Below, piece by piece: positions 7,969-17,943 of a DNA stretch of 64,000 nt. Position 1 is the first letter of the stretch. Every line of letters begins with the position of its first letter. Source of the stretch: Prevotella sp. (GTDB lineage: Bacteria; Bacteroidota; Bacteroidia; Bacteroidales; Bacteroidaceae); NCBI GenBank assembly GCA_017413085.1, contig JAFPVC010000052.1, forward strand, positions 1-64,000, in the 5' to 3' direction. Made by a program: the position numbers and the translations under genes. The notes beneath the pieces were generated by a model. That model did not search any database. It was not told where the DNA came from and worked only from the letters and a program-made list of their open reading frames with translations.

Positions 7969-10968
7969 ATGAGAACAAATAAATATAAAGGACTGACAGA
8001 TGCAGAGGTGACGGAAAGCCGCGCACGGTATGGTGCTAACGTGCTTTCGCCCGCTGAACCTGTCTCTTTCTGGGGGCATCTGAAGAACGTGTGCTGCCAT
8101 CCACTCTCTGTGGCGATGGCGGTGCTGGTGGTGCTGACTACCGCTTTTGCAGCCTTACTGGCCGCCAGTGCCGGTACCATGATATGGGTTATGCCCGCCG
8201 CCTGCGCCACCAGTGCACTGCTGATACTGCTCGTAGGCTTCTTCGGCGGTTATGCCGACCCGCTGTTTAGGATACTCATCATCGCATTCGTGCTGTCGAT
8301 GGGTATTTCTGTATATGAGTTTGAGTGGCACGGTGAGGGCTGGACGGTGTTCTTTGAACCCATAGGCATCATCGTTGCGCTGATACTCGCCACGGGCATT
8401 GCCTATTATCTGGAGAGGAAAAACGAAAAGACATTTCAGAGCCTTAACCAGACCAACGACGATACCCTGGTGAAGACTTACCGCAACGGCCGACTCTGCG
8501 AGGTGATGCGCAAGGACATCGTGACGGGCGACATCGTCAGGCTCGACACTGGTGAGGAGGTACCGGCAGACTGCGTGCTGCTTGAGGCTGCCAGCCTTAC
8601 GGTCGACGAATCATCGCTGACGGGCGAGCCGCTGGCACGCAAGACCACCGTGGAAGATGAGTTTGACGGCGATGCCACCTACCGTTCCAATGAAATAAAG
8701 AAAGGTACTACAGTCATTGAGGGACACTGTGTGGCTCGCGTCACGGAGGTGGGCGATATGACGGAGAGCGGTGCCGTATACCGTTCACTCACCGTTGGTG
8801 GCGAGAACCGCGTGGGCTGGCTGTTGAGGGATGAAGACAACGGCACAGTGATAGGGAAATACAGTACAGAGGGTGAGGCCCGCGAGGCACAGAAGGCATA
8901 CGTAGAGGAGCATGAAGAGGCCGACGTGGTGGTGGAGCAGCCCCTCGTCGACAGGATGCGCGTGCGTCAGGGCAGCGAGACACCGCTGAGCCGCAAGTTG
9001 AATGTGCTTGCTAAATGGATAACACGCGCCAGTTATGCAGTGGCCGCCCTCGTGGTGGTGGGGCGCATAACGTGGTACTGCATTACCGCTGAGGCCGTGT
9101 CGGGTTCGCCTGAGGCATGGATGAACCTTGTGAGCTATGTGCTGAAGACGGTGATGATAGCCGTCACGCTGATAGTGGTGGCAGTGCCAGAGGGACTGCC
9201 CATGTCGGTTACGCTGAGCCTTGCCTTCAGTATGCGCAAACTGATGAAGACCGGCACGCTGCCGCGCACCATGCACGCCTGCGAGACGATGGGTGCTGCC
9301 TCGGTCATCTGCACCGACAAGACCGGTACGCTCACGAAAAACCAGATGGAGGTGGCAGACTGTAGGTTGGCTGACGTGGATGCCGACCTGCTTGCAGAAA
9401 TGATAGCCTTGAACTCCACGGCAGACCTTGATACCACGACCAATGAAACGAAGGTGATAGGCAACCCCACCGAAGGGGCGCTGCTGATGTGGCTGGGAGG
9501 CAAGGGGTATGACTACCTCAGTCTGCGCGAGGCTGCCGACATAACGGACAGTCTGCCGTTTTCCACCGAAAACAAATACATGGCCACGGCGGTAGCATCG
9601 GCGGTGACGGGTAAGCGGATGCTGTATGTGAAAGGTGCACCGGAGATACTGCTCGGTATGTCAGGCATCAGCAAGGCAGAGCGCAGTGCATACGAGGAAA
9701 CACTGGCGGGATATCAGAGCCGTGCCATGCGCACGCTGGCACTGGCGTATGCAGAGTTGGATGAGAACGAAACGGAGAATCCATTTGAGCAAAGACTTGT
9801 GAAGAAGGCGGGGACGCTGACATTCGCTGGCGTGTTTGCCCTGCACGACGACATACGCGAGGGAGTGAGCGAGTCGATTGCCGACTGCATGAGGGCGGGT
9901 ATTGCCGTGAAGATAGTGACTGGCGACACACCCGGTACTGCCGTGGAGATAGGCAGGAAGATAGGACTGTGGACAGATGCCGACACCGATCGCAACATCA
10001 TAACGGGCGACGAGCTTGCCGCACTCAGTGACAGCGAACTTGCCGTGCGAGCCATGGATATAAAGATAATAGCACGCGCACGACCCATGGACAAGAAACG
10101 CCTCGTTGAGGCACTGCGCCACTGCGGACAGGTGGTGGCTGTGACGGGCGACGGCACCAACGATGCTCCGGCACTGAACGCTGCCGACGTGGGACTGGCT
10201 ATGGGCAACGGTACCGCCGTGGCGAAGGATGCGTCGGACATGATAATCCGCGACAACTCGTTCAGCACCATAGCCAATGCGGTGATGTGGGGACGCTCGC
10301 TCTTCAAGAACATACAGCGTTTCCTGCTGTTCCAGCTCACGGTCAACGTGGCTGCCTGCTTCTTGGTGCTCTGCGGCGCATTCATGGGTACGGAGTCGCC
10401 GCTCACAGTGACGCAGATGCTGTGGGTAAACCTTATCATGGACACCTTCGCCGCCATAGCCCTGTCGGCACTGCCGCCGCAACGCAGTGTAATGAATGAG
10501 CCTCCACGCAGTCAGCAGACGTTTATACTTGACCGCGCGATGTTGCGCAACATCTTCGGCGTGGGCGGTTTCTTCTTTGTGCTGACGTTTGCAATGCTGG
10601 TGATATTCCAACATACCGACATTACAGACATCAGACAGCTGGCAGGTGTTTCGCCGGGTGGCCGCAGTGAGGTGACGGTCTATGAGTTGACGTTGCTCTT
10701 CACCGTCTTCGTAATCACCCACATGGGATACATGTTCAATGCGCGCGCCTACAATACCGGTGGTTCAGGATGGAACCTGAAAGGCTGCGACGGATTCCTG
10801 CTCATAGCCACGGTGGTGACGCTGGGGCAGGTGGCCATAGTGCAGTTGCCCGTGCTCAACCAGTTTTTCAATGTCAGTCCGCTTCGCTTGTCAGACTGGG
10901 TAGTCATCCTCATTCTCGGCTTCCTCGTCAGTGCAGTGCGCGAAGTATATTCAAAAATTAAGAATTAA
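7969..10968 (+). CDS. Calcium-translocating P-type ATPase (P2B/PMCA-like)
   Basis: 999 residues. It exports Ca2+ from the cytoplasm using ATP. In order: cation N-domain, membrane helices, actuator domain with DESSLTGEP, PEGLPMSV in helix 4, phosphorylation site CTDKTGTLTKNQM with Asp at about 450, KGAPE nucleotide-binding motif, GDGTNDAPAL hinge, and C-terminal helices with NLIMDTFAA. The ATG at 7969 is preferred to an in-frame TTG at 7936, which would lie inside the repeat array. An insertion between the actuator and helix 3 (around residues 285-330, rich in Glu) is seen in Bacteroidota homologues. It is a single gene with its own promoter and a repeat-array leader. Confidence 0.93.
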   Translation: MRTNKYKGLTDAEVTESRARYGANVLSPAEPVSFWGHLKNVCCHPLSVAMAVLVVLTTAFAALLAASAGTMIWVMPAACATSALLILLVGFFGGYADPLFRILIIAFVLSMGISVYEFEWHGEGWTVFFEPIGIIVALILATGIAYYLERKNEKTFQSLNQTNDDTLVKTYRNGRLCEVMRKDIVTGDIVRLDTGEEVPADCVLLEAASLTVDESSLTGEPLARKTTVEDEFDGDATYRSNEIKKGTTVIEGHCVARVTEVGDMTESGAVYRSLTVGGENRVGWLLRDEDNGTVIGKYSTEGEAREAQKAYVEEHEEADVVVEQPLVDRMRVRQGSETPLSRKLNVLAKWITRASYAVAALVVVGRITWYCITAEAVSGSPEAWMNLVSYVLKTVMIAVTLIVVAVPEGLPMSVTLSLAFSMRKLMKTGTLPRTMHACETMGAASVICTDKTGTLTKNQMEVADCRLADVDADLLAEMIALNSTADLDTTTNETKVIGNPTEGALLMWLGGKGYDYLSLREAADITDSLPFSTENKYMATAVASAVTGKRMLYVKGAPEILLGMSGISKAERSAYEETLAGYQSRAMRTLALAYAELDENETENPFEQRLVKKAGTLTFAGVFALHDDIREGVSESIADCMRAGIAVKIVTGDTPGTAVEIGRKIGLWTDADTDRNIITGDELAALSDSELAVRAMDIKIIARARPMDKKRLVEALRHCGQVVAVTGDGTNDAPALNAADVGLAMGNGTAVAKDASDMIIRDNSFSTIANAVMWGRSLFKNIQRFLLFQLTVNVAACFLVLCGAFMGTESPLTVTQMLWVNLIMDTFAAIALSALPPQRSVMNEPPRSQQTFILDRAMLRNIFGVGGFFFVLTFAMLVIFQHTDITDIRQLAGVSPGGRSEVTVYELTLLFTVFVITHMGYMFNARAYNTGGSGWNLKGCDGFLLIATVVTLGQVAIVQLPVLNQFFNVSPLRLSDWVVILILGFLVSAVREVYSKIKN

Positions 10969-10973
10969 AGGGG

Positions 10974-11170
10974 ACTTCTATTTATTATCGCCTTTGGCGA
11001 GAAGGTTTAGCTCGGCGGCCTGAAGGGGAACCAACGGTCGGCGGCCCGAAGGGGAAAGCCAAAGCCAAATCATTCAAATCTACTCAAATCACTCAAAATA
11101 ATGAAAAATTTGAAAAGATTTGAGAGATTTCTGCCACGAAGTGGCAACCTGGTCAATAGAAAATACCTAA
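10974..11170. repeat. Intergenic palindromic and reiterated sequences
   Basis: The gap between the ATPase and HAD genes opens with TTCTATTTATTATCGCCTT, nearly the same as a stretch at about 7617, and ends with a GCCACGAAGTGGC palindrome, also found at about 7636. In between are CGGCCTGAAGGGGAA/CGGCCCGAAGGGGAA direct copies and AAATC(T/A)-CTCAAATCACTCAAA repeats. No promoter box was recognised. Confidence 0.55.
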
Positions 11171-11182
11171 AGATTATGAATT

Positions 11183-11995
11183 ATGAACTACCTCATCGCC
11201 CTTGACCTTGACGGCACGCTTACCAATGAGCGTAAGGAGATAACGCCGCGCACAAAAGATGTGCTGATGCGCCTGCAACGGCAGGGGGCACGGCTGTGCC
11301 TGGCATCAGGACGTCCACCTTATGGTATGCGTCCGCTGGCAGAACAGCTGCACATGGCAGAGTATGGTGGCATACTGCTGTGTTATAATGGCGGACACGT
11401 GGAGGAGTGCGCCACGGGCAGGGTGCTGACAGAGCATACGCTCGACGAGCGGCTGCTGCCACGGCTTGTAGAGTGGCAGCATGAGTCGGGCATGACGCTG
11501 ATGACATACCACGGCGACACGATATATACGGAGAAACCTAAGGATGAATACGTGGCGCGGTCGTCGCGCAACAACAAGATGCGCGTTGAGGGTGTGGCCG
11601 ACTTCGTTCGCGACACGCCGCGACCGCTCAATAAGTGCCTGATGGTGGGCAACCCGGCTGTGGTGGCAGAGTGGGAGCAGCGAATGGCCGACGAGATGGG
11701 CGACAGAATGCACATACTCCATTCCACACCATATTTCATAGAACTGCTGCCGCCGGGCATAGACAAGGGAGCCGCCATTGAAGCCGTGGTGCACCACTGC
11801 GGATTGACGCGTGACAGCCTGATTGCTTTCGGCGACAGCCATAACGACATTGATATGCTGTGTGTGGCCGCCGTGGGCGTGGCGATGGGAAATGCAGAAG
11901 AAGAGGTGAAACGTGCCGCCACCCACGTCACGCTCAGCAATGAAGAAGACGGCGTGGCGGTGTTTCTTCAATCCTTCAACCCTTCAATTCTATAA
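11183..11995 (+). CDS. HAD-superfamily hydrolase, Cof type
   Basis: 270 residues. Motif I is ALDLDGTLTNE (Asp nucleophile at about residue 8), the cap domain is of the C2 type, and the late motif is IAFGDSHNDIDML with the two acidic Mg2+ ligands. Cof-type phosphatases act on sugar phosphates, pyridoxal phosphate or flavin nucleotides; the substrate here cannot be told. The last residues (LQSFNPSIL) are encoded by a TTCAATCCTTCAA repeat tract that also supplies the stop codon, so the C-terminus looks rewritten by the repeat. An O-methyltransferase gene follows 51 bases later. Confidence 0.9.
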   Translation: MNYLIALDLDGTLTNERKEITPRTKDVLMRLQRQGARLCLASGRPPYGMRPLAEQLHMAEYGGILLCYNGGHVEECATGRVLTEHTLDERLLPRLVEWQHESGMTLMTYHGDTIYTEKPKDEYVARSSRNNKMRVEGVADFVRDTPRPLNKCLMVGNPAVVAEWEQRMADEMGDRMHILHSTPYFIELLPPGIDKGAAIEAVVHHCGLTRDSLIAFGDSHNDIDMLCVAAVGVAMGNAEEEVKRAATHVTLSNEEDGVAVFLQSFNPSIL

Positions 11996-12046
11996 CCCTT
12001 CAATCCTTCAATTTTTTAATTTTTCAACTCTTCAATTCTTCCTATC
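11968..12046. repeat. TTCAATCCTTCAA reiterated tract
   Basis: About nine imperfect copies of a 7-8 base motif (CTTCAAT, CTTCAACC, TTTTCAAC) run from inside the HAD gene's last codons to the start of the methyltransferase gene. It is the same motif as in the tracts at 38581, 39571, 47126 and 52179. Confidence 0.8.
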
Positions 12047-12718
12047 ATGCGCAGCAAGACACAAGACCCAAACCACACAACGTTGCAGGGCGAGCGCGTG
12101 CTCGACGAGTATGTGATAAGTCACAGCGACCCAGAACCAGAATACCTGTATCGCCTGTGGCGTGCCACCAACGTTCACATGCTTCATGGACGCATGGCAT
12201 CAGGACGTCTGCAAGGTCGTCTGCTCAAGATGCTGGTGCAGATGATAAAGCCCGAGAACATAATAGAGGTAGGCACGTTCTCAGGCTATTCCGCCCTGTG
12301 CATGGCAGAGGGTATGGAGAGCGGACGGCTCTATACATTTGAAATCAATGACGAGCAGGAACCATTCACGCGCCGCTGGATAGAAGAGTCGCCGTGGGCA
12401 GAGCGCATCACCTTTATAATAGGCGACGCACAGACAGAGGCGGCGAAACTCGGAGTGCAGTTTGACATGGCTTTCCTCGACGGCGACAAGCGCACATACG
12501 TAGAGACATACGAGGCACTGCTGCCGCTGATGTCGCCGGGAGCGTTCATACTGGCCGACAATACTCTGTGGGACGGTCATGTTACAGACCCAGAATATGA
12601 CCGTGACCGCCAGACGCAGGGCATACGCAGGTTTAACGACCACGTAGCAGCCGACGACAGGGTGGCGCGGGTGATTCTGCCCCTGCGCGACGGACTTACG
12701 ATAATAAGGAAACGCTAA
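12047..12718 (+). CDS. O-methyltransferase, class I SAM-dependent (Methyltransf_3/caffeoyl-CoA type)
   Basis: 223 residues. The SAM-binding motif I is IIEVGTFSGYSALCMAEG (around residues 73-90); the acidic motif II is YTFEIND, and FLDGDK and ADNTLWDG match the metal-binding positions of the catechol/caffeoyl-CoA O-methyltransferase group. The physiological acceptor in Bacteroidota is not known. The first ATG directly follows the reiterated tract; an internal start is possible but the family N-terminus fits. A compact terminator overlaps its stop. Confidence 0.88.
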   Translation: MRSKTQDPNHTTLQGERVLDEYVISHSDPEPEYLYRLWRATNVHMLHGRMASGRLQGRLLKMLVQMIKPENIIEVGTFSGYSALCMAEGMESGRLYTFEINDEQEPFTRRWIEESPWAERITFIIGDAQTEAAKLGVQFDMAFLDGDKRTYVETYEALLPLMSPGAFILADNTLWDGHVTDPEYDRDRQTQGIRRFNDHVAADDRVARVILPLRDGLTIIRKR

Positions 12719-12741
12719 TCCCGATGAAATGGGGATTTTTT
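12717..12741 (+). terminator. Terminator after the O-methyltransferase
   Basis: AATCCC and GGGGATT arms with a short loop and T6. It overlaps the stop codon region. Confidence 0.7.
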
Positions 12742-12798
12742 GAAACAAAACGTGCATTATAGGAAACAAAACGGGTAGCTTAGTTTAGAATTAAAGTG

Positions 12799-12807
12799 TA
12801 AATTTGC
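12799..12807 (+). promoter_or_regulatory. -7 box of the SusC/SusD locus
   Basis: TAAATTTGC, 61 bases before the SusC start. Upstream are two copies of GAAACAAAACG (about 12741 and 12763), which could be a regulator site. There is no HTCS or ECF regulator gene next to this locus. Confidence 0.6.
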
Positions 12808-12868
12808 AAGCGGAAATTTACACTCAGAAACAAATCCTTAAACAACAATCATAACTAAACTAAGCAAC

Positions 12869-15800
12869 ATGGACTTAAAAAATCATCTTTACCGTACAGA
12901 CGGCAAAAGAGGGATTTTGCGTAAATCCCTTTACGCTGGCATGGCAATGACCATGCTGGCTGCTGGTGCGCCATGTGTCCAGTCGTTTGCAGCATCGCCG
13001 GAAGCGTTGGTGCAAGCACAGGACAGTAAGGTTCAGGGAAAGGTCACTGACCAGAACGGTGAACCGCTCATCGGCGTTTCAATTCAAGTAAAAGGTACTC
13101 AGGGCGGAACCGTGACCGACATGGACGGCAACTTCTCGCTCAATGCTGCACCGGGCTCAACGCTCGTCGTCAGCTATGTGGGCTACCAGACACAGACCCT
13201 CAAGGCTTCATCTACGATGAGCATCACCATGCAGGATGATGCACAGTCGCTCGATGAGCTCGTGGTGGTGGGCTACGGCACCATGAAGAAGAAACTCGTC
13301 ACCGGTGCTACAACGCAGGTGAAGGGCGACGACATCATGAAACTGAACACCACGACTGCACTGCAGGCACTGCAGGGACAGACACCTGGCGTTAATATCG
13401 CTGCTACATCAGGACAGCCTGGTGCAGACATGAACGTAACCATCCGAGGCCTTGGCACCATAGGTAATTCACAACCTCTTTATATCATAGATGGTGTGGC
13501 TGGCGACATGACACTGCTTAACCCTGCCGACATTGAGCGCATCGACGTATTGAAGGATGCTGCCTCTGCTGCCATCTATGGTGCACAGGCTGCAAATGGT
13601 GTCATACTCGTTACGACAAAGAGCGGTCAGGAAGGTAAAGGCAGGATTTCTTACGACGGCTATGTAGGCTGGCAGTCAGTGCCACGTAAGTTTGAAATGC
13701 TCAACGCCCAGGAATACATGACAATAATTGATGAGGCACGACTCAATTCTGGTATGTCACCAGTTGACTGGCAAGCAATCAACTTCATCCATGATGCCAA
13801 CGGCAACGTATATGATACAGACTGGATAAACCAGGCATTCGAAGACGGTGCACTCACTACGAGTCACAACCTCTCCGTCACCGGCGGTTCAAAGACTTCC
13901 ACATACGTTGTTTCTGGCGGATACATGGGACAGGATGGTGTCGTAGGTGGCTCTGACGTGTCATATTATAAGAGATACAACTTCCGTGCAAACTCTGAAC
14001 ATAAATTACATGACGGAATGGTAGTTGTTGGTGAGCACGTAGGATTTGCATGGAAAGACTCACGCGGCATGAGCACAGGTAATATATGGAACAACAACCT
14101 GCGCTCTGCATTCGCAGCATCGCCTATTAATCCTGTGTATGATGCTTATGGCAATTATTCTGGCACAAAGTTTAGTGACTGGAACCCCAATGACGGCAAT
14201 CCTTACGGCAACATGACGTCAAACCGTTTCAACCGTAGTCAGGGAGCTACGCTTGATGCCAACGCTTACATGCAGATAGAACCCCTGAAAGGTCTGAAAT
14301 TCAAGACAGTATTCGGTATCAGCTACAACAGCAGCGAGTATCGTTCATATACTCCGCAATATGAATACACTGCCCAAAATGCACACAACATCTCAGAAGT
14401 GTCACAGAGTAATGGTCATGGCAAGGCACTGACATGGACTAACACTCTAAGTTATGATTTCACTCTGAAGGGCGGACATGCCATCAATACCCTTTTCGGA
14501 ACAGAATGGTCACGCTATGACGGAAACTACACAAGCGGCAGCAACAATGCCATAGTAGCCGGCTTTGATGATTGGGAACACGCATACCTTTCAAATACGG
14601 AAGGAACGCAAAGTATAACCCTGAAAGGCGCACCGTATGACGACACCCGTGGCATGTCATTCTTCTGGCGTGCAGGATGGACTTGGAAAGAGCGCTACAT
14701 GATTAACGCAACATTGCGTGCCGACAAGTCTTCAAAGTTTGCAGAAGGACACCGCACTGGTTGGTTCCCATCAGTCAGCGGCGGCTGGACAATATCAGAG
14801 GAGAAGTTCATGGCAAGCACAAAATCATGGATGGACTTCCTGAAACTCCGCGTAAGCTGGGGACAGGTGGGTAATGCTAACGTGCCATGTTTCCGTTTCC
14901 TTGCTCCTGTTACGGCAGAAAACACTCATTACAATTTTGGTACAGATGGCGGACAGACAGGATGGTCAACGGGTGCCTACCCAAGTAGATTGGCTAATCC
15001 CGAACTCAAATGGGAGACATCAGAACAGTTTAATGTAGGTGTTGATGCACGCTTCATCAACAGCAGACTTGCACTGACAACAGATTTCTATATCAAGAAA
15101 ACCATAGACTGGCTTATCAACGCACCTACGTTTGTAACATCGGGTGTACCTGAAAAACTCATAAATGGTGGTGACGTAAAGAATACGGGTGTAGAAGTTA
15201 GTCTGACGTGGAACGACAACATAGGAAAGGATTTCCATTATAACATAGGTGGAAACTTCGCATATAACCACAACAAGGTTATTAACATACCAACACCAGA
15301 CGGAATAAATCACGGTCCGGAAAATCAGGTTTATACTAACGCAGAGGAATACTATCGTGCAGAAAATGGCCATGCTTTGGGTTATTTTTGGGGATTCAAG
15401 ACTGCTGGTATTTTCCAGAACCAGCAGGAAATCAATGACTGGATTGCTGCCGGCAACGGTATTCTTCAGTCTAAGGTACAGCCTGGTGACGTAAAGTATG
15501 TAGACATCAACCACGACGGCACCATTAATGCAGATGATAAGGTTGACCTTGGCAACGGTATGCCTAAGTACACCTTCGGTCTCAACCTTGGTTGTGAATG
15601 GAAGGGATTTGATTTCTCTATGAACTTTATCGGAGCAGCAGGATTCAAGATAGTACAGTCGTATCGTGATCCAAGTTCTTCACAGGGCAACTACAGCCGT
15701 GCAATACTCAACCGCTGGACAGGTGAAGGCACATCTAACACCATGCCACGCGTGACATACGGTGACGTAGGCAACTGGATTTTTTCTGACCTCTACACAC

Positions 15801-16066
15801 AAAAAGGTGACTATATCCGCCTGCAGAACCTGACACTTGGCTATGACTTCAAGCGTCTCATATCTTGTAAGGGAATATCTAAACTGCGCCTCTACGTACA
15901 GGCACAGAATCTCTTTACCCTTACCAAGTATGACGGTATGGACCCTGCTATAGGTTCATATAACGGTAATGACGGCAACAGTGGAGACTCATGGGTGTCT
16001 GCAGTGGATCTGGGATACTATCCACATCCTCGCATATTCATCATCGGTGCGAACATCGCTTTCTGA
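12869..16066 (+). CDS. SusC/RagA-family TonB-dependent outer-membrane transporter
   Basis: 1065 residues. A signal peptide (about residues 15-42) is followed by a carboxypeptidase-regulatory-like domain (VQGKVTDQNGEPLIGVSIQV), a TonB-box-like stretch (LDELVVVGYGT), the plug domain with DAASAAIYGAQAANGVILV, and a 22-strand barrel ending in IFIIGANIAF with a terminal aromatic. It imports oligosaccharides in a complex with the SusD lipoprotein encoded 54 bases downstream. The downstream GH5 enzyme points to a beta-glucan or beta-mannan type substrate, but the transporter sequence alone does not show this. Confidence 0.97.
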   Translation: MDLKNHLYRTDGKRGILRKSLYAGMAMTMLAAGAPCVQSFAASPEALVQAQDSKVQGKVTDQNGEPLIGVSIQVKGTQGGTVTDMDGNFSLNAAPGSTLVVSYVGYQTQTLKASSTMSITMQDDAQSLDELVVVGYGTMKKKLVTGATTQVKGDDIMKLNTTTALQALQGQTPGVNIAATSGQPGADMNVTIRGLGTIGNSQPLYIIDGVAGDMTLLNPADIERIDVLKDAASAAIYGAQAANGVILVTTKSGQEGKGRISYDGYVGWQSVPRKFEMLNAQEYMTIIDEARLNSGMSPVDWQAINFIHDANGNVYDTDWINQAFEDGALTTSHNLSVTGGSKTSTYVVSGGYMGQDGVVGGSDVSYYKRYNFRANSEHKLHDGMVVVGEHVGFAWKDSRGMSTGNIWNNNLRSAFAASPINPVYDAYGNYSGTKFSDWNPNDGNPYGNMTSNRFNRSQGATLDANAYMQIEPLKGLKFKTVFGISYNSSEYRSYTPQYEYTAQNAHNISEVSQSNGHGKALTWTNTLSYDFTLKGGHAINTLFGTEWSRYDGNYTSGSNNAIVAGFDDWEHAYLSNTEGTQSITLKGAPYDDTRGMSFFWRAGWTWKERYMINATLRADKSSKFAEGHRTGWFPSVSGGWTISEEKFMASTKSWMDFLKLRVSWGQVGNANVPCFRFLAPVTAENTHYNFGTDGGQTGWSTGAYPSRLANPELKWETSEQFNVGVDARFINSRLALTTDFYIKKTIDWLINAPTFVTSGVPEKLINGGDVKNTGVEVSLTWNDNIGKDFHYNIGGNFAYNHNKVINIPTPDGINHGPENQVYTNAEEYYRAENGHALGYFWGFKTAGIFQNQQEINDWIAAGNGILQSKVQPGDVKYVDINHDGTINADDKVDLGNGMPKYTFGLNLGCEWKGFDFSMNFIGAAGFKIVQSYRDPSSSQGNYSRAILNRWTGEGTSNTMPRVTYGDVGNWIFSDLYTQKGDYIRLQNLTLGYDFKRLISCKGISKLRLYVQAQNLFTLTKYDGMDPAIGSYNGNDGNSGDSWVSAVDLGYYPHPRIFIIGANIAF

Positions 16067-16120
16067 TGTTGGAATCCCAAACAGTTTCTCCAAATTACAT
16101 CTAAACAATTTAACAACGAA

Positions 16121-17800
16121 ATGACAATGAAAACCAAGAATATAATTAGAAGCGGAGCATTTGTCCTTGGTATGCTCAGTATTGCGTCATGTAGTCTTGA
16201 TACAGAGTCGCTGACAGAGCTCACCAGCCAAACAGCATACCGCAATCAGGAAGCGGTAGAGATAGACCTGGTGGGATGTTACGACGGTTGGCAGGCTACC
16301 ATAAGCAATGAAGGCTTGGGCATGTATCTCATGGCAGAGCTTGCTTCCGACCAGGCGCACGGAGGCCTTGGCTTCTCTGATGCAAAGAACAATAATGCCA
16401 TTGACCAGTTTGACCTGTCAATAGCACCGTCATATAATAACCTCTTCAACACAGATTGGGAGAACTACTACAAGGCTATCTTCCGCTGCAACTCAATCAT
16501 TCAGAATGAGAATGTGACACAGTGGGACTCTGAAGCAGATAAGGGGTTAATTGTAGGTCAGGCTCGTGCACTGCGTGCAATATTGTACTTCGACCTCGCG
16601 CGTTTGTTCGGCGATGTACCTTTGGTACTTGTTCCTACAGAGGATAACGTACCTCGCACTCCTGCTGCAGAGGTGTATAAGGCAATCTTTGAAGATTTGA
16701 AGTATGCTGCAGAGAACATTCCTGCTGACGCATTTCCTATTGACAAGCGTAACAGCAATGACGGTCGCATCAGCAAATATGCTGCAGAGGCTCTGCTCGC
16801 ACGCGTGTACCTTTATTATACAGGTTACTATGGAGCGGAGAATGAAGCCTGCACGAAGCAGGAGGCTATCGATGCCCTTGAGGACGTGATAGAGAACGGC
16901 GGCTATGAGCTTGAGCCTAACTATGCAGACCTCTTCATGCCAGCCTGCACTAAAGACGTCTCTACAGGTACGGGAACGGAGCAGCGTGCATGGGAGACCA
17001 CTTACAAGGGCAAGCACTATAACAACGGTGGTTGGACTGGCGACATCTCTAAGGAGGTTATCCTTAACCTGAAGTTTGCTGCAACAGGAGACTACAACGG
17101 TAATGCTGACGGAAATGCCTTCCAGGTATATCTCGGTCCGCGTAACAAGAATGCTACTAACGTTCTCGTAGCTGCAGGATGGGGAGCATGCTCCGTAACT
17201 AAGGCATTCGTTGACGAGTTCAAGGATGACCCACGTTTCAGCACCTGTTGCTGGAGCTGTGCTGACGCAAGTTTCGACGCTGACGTTAACGATACATACG
17301 AATACACAGGTTACTATACACGCAAGTATGCGCCAATGTGCTTCGCTGACGGCACTCGTCAGGAGGTAGGCTTCGATCTCGGCATCGCCCACATGAACCT
17401 GACATATTATCAGGACTGGACAATAATGCGTTATGCTGACGTGCTGCTCATGCACTCAGAACTTACAGGTACTGCTGACGGCCTTAACAAGGTGCACCGT
17501 CGTGCTAACCCAGGCGAGTCTGTGGCTTACAGCATTGACAACATCCGCAAGGAGCGCGCCATAGAGTTTGCCTTCGAGGGCATTCACTACTGGGACTTGA
17601 TGCGCTATGAGAAGGACGGCGCTTATGCCGGACGCGCAATCAAGGCAGCTCAGGATGGAGCAAAGGTTGTTACCGGTGGACAGGAGACTACCGTGAAGTT
17701 CAATATAGACAACTTCACAGCCAAGAAGGGTTTGATGCAGATACCTAACACGCAGATAACCCTTTCTGGTGGTGTGCTGACACAGAATGCAGGATGGTAA
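16121..17800 (+). CDS. SusD/RagB-family nutrient-binding outer-membrane lipoprotein
   Basis: 559 residues. A lipoprotein signal peptide with the lipidated Cys in LSIASCSLDT (about residue 26) is followed by the SusD alpha-helical repeat fold: AYRNQEAVEIDLVGCYDG, GQARALRAILYFDLARLFGDVP and the C-terminal NIRKERAIEFAFEG.HYWDLMRY signature. It forms the lid on SusC and captures glycan at the cell surface. The ATG at 16127 is an equally possible start. Confidence 0.96.
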   Translation: MTMKTKNIIRSGAFVLGMLSIASCSLDTESLTELTSQTAYRNQEAVEIDLVGCYDGWQATISNEGLGMYLMAELASDQAHGGLGFSDAKNNNAIDQFDLSIAPSYNNLFNTDWENYYKAIFRCNSIIQNENVTQWDSEADKGLIVGQARALRAILYFDLARLFGDVPLVLVPTEDNVPRTPAAEVYKAIFEDLKYAAENIPADAFPIDKRNSNDGRISKYAAEALLARVYLYYTGYYGAENEACTKQEAIDALEDVIENGGYELEPNYADLFMPACTKDVSTGTGTEQRAWETTYKGKHYNNGGWTGDISKEVILNLKFAATGDYNGNADGNAFQVYLGPRNKNATNVLVAAGWGACSVTKAFVDEFKDDPRFSTCCWSCADASFDADVNDTYEYTGYYTRKYAPMCFADGTRQEVGFDLGIAHMNLTYYQDWTIMRYADVLLMHSELTGTADGLNKVHRRANPGESVAYSIDNIRKERAIEFAFEGIHYWDLMRYEKDGAYAGRAIKAAQDGAKVVTGGQETTVKFNIDNFTAKKGLMQIPNTQITLSGGVLTQNAGW

Positions 17801-17943
17801 TCTCGCTTTGCTCGAAGTGAATAGTGAAAAGTGAACAGTGAAAAATACAAATCACATTCACTGCTTCACTGAATATCAAACAGAGAATTATTTATTATGA
17901 ATTATGCTTTATGCATTATGAATTATAATAATATAGAATAACA

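Noticed and set aside
9661-10722. Long open frames on the minus strand within the ATPase gene (and similar ones in the HTCS and TonB genes)
   Set aside because: They lie antisense to clearly conserved proteins and arise from GC-rich codon use; no family matches and no promoter.
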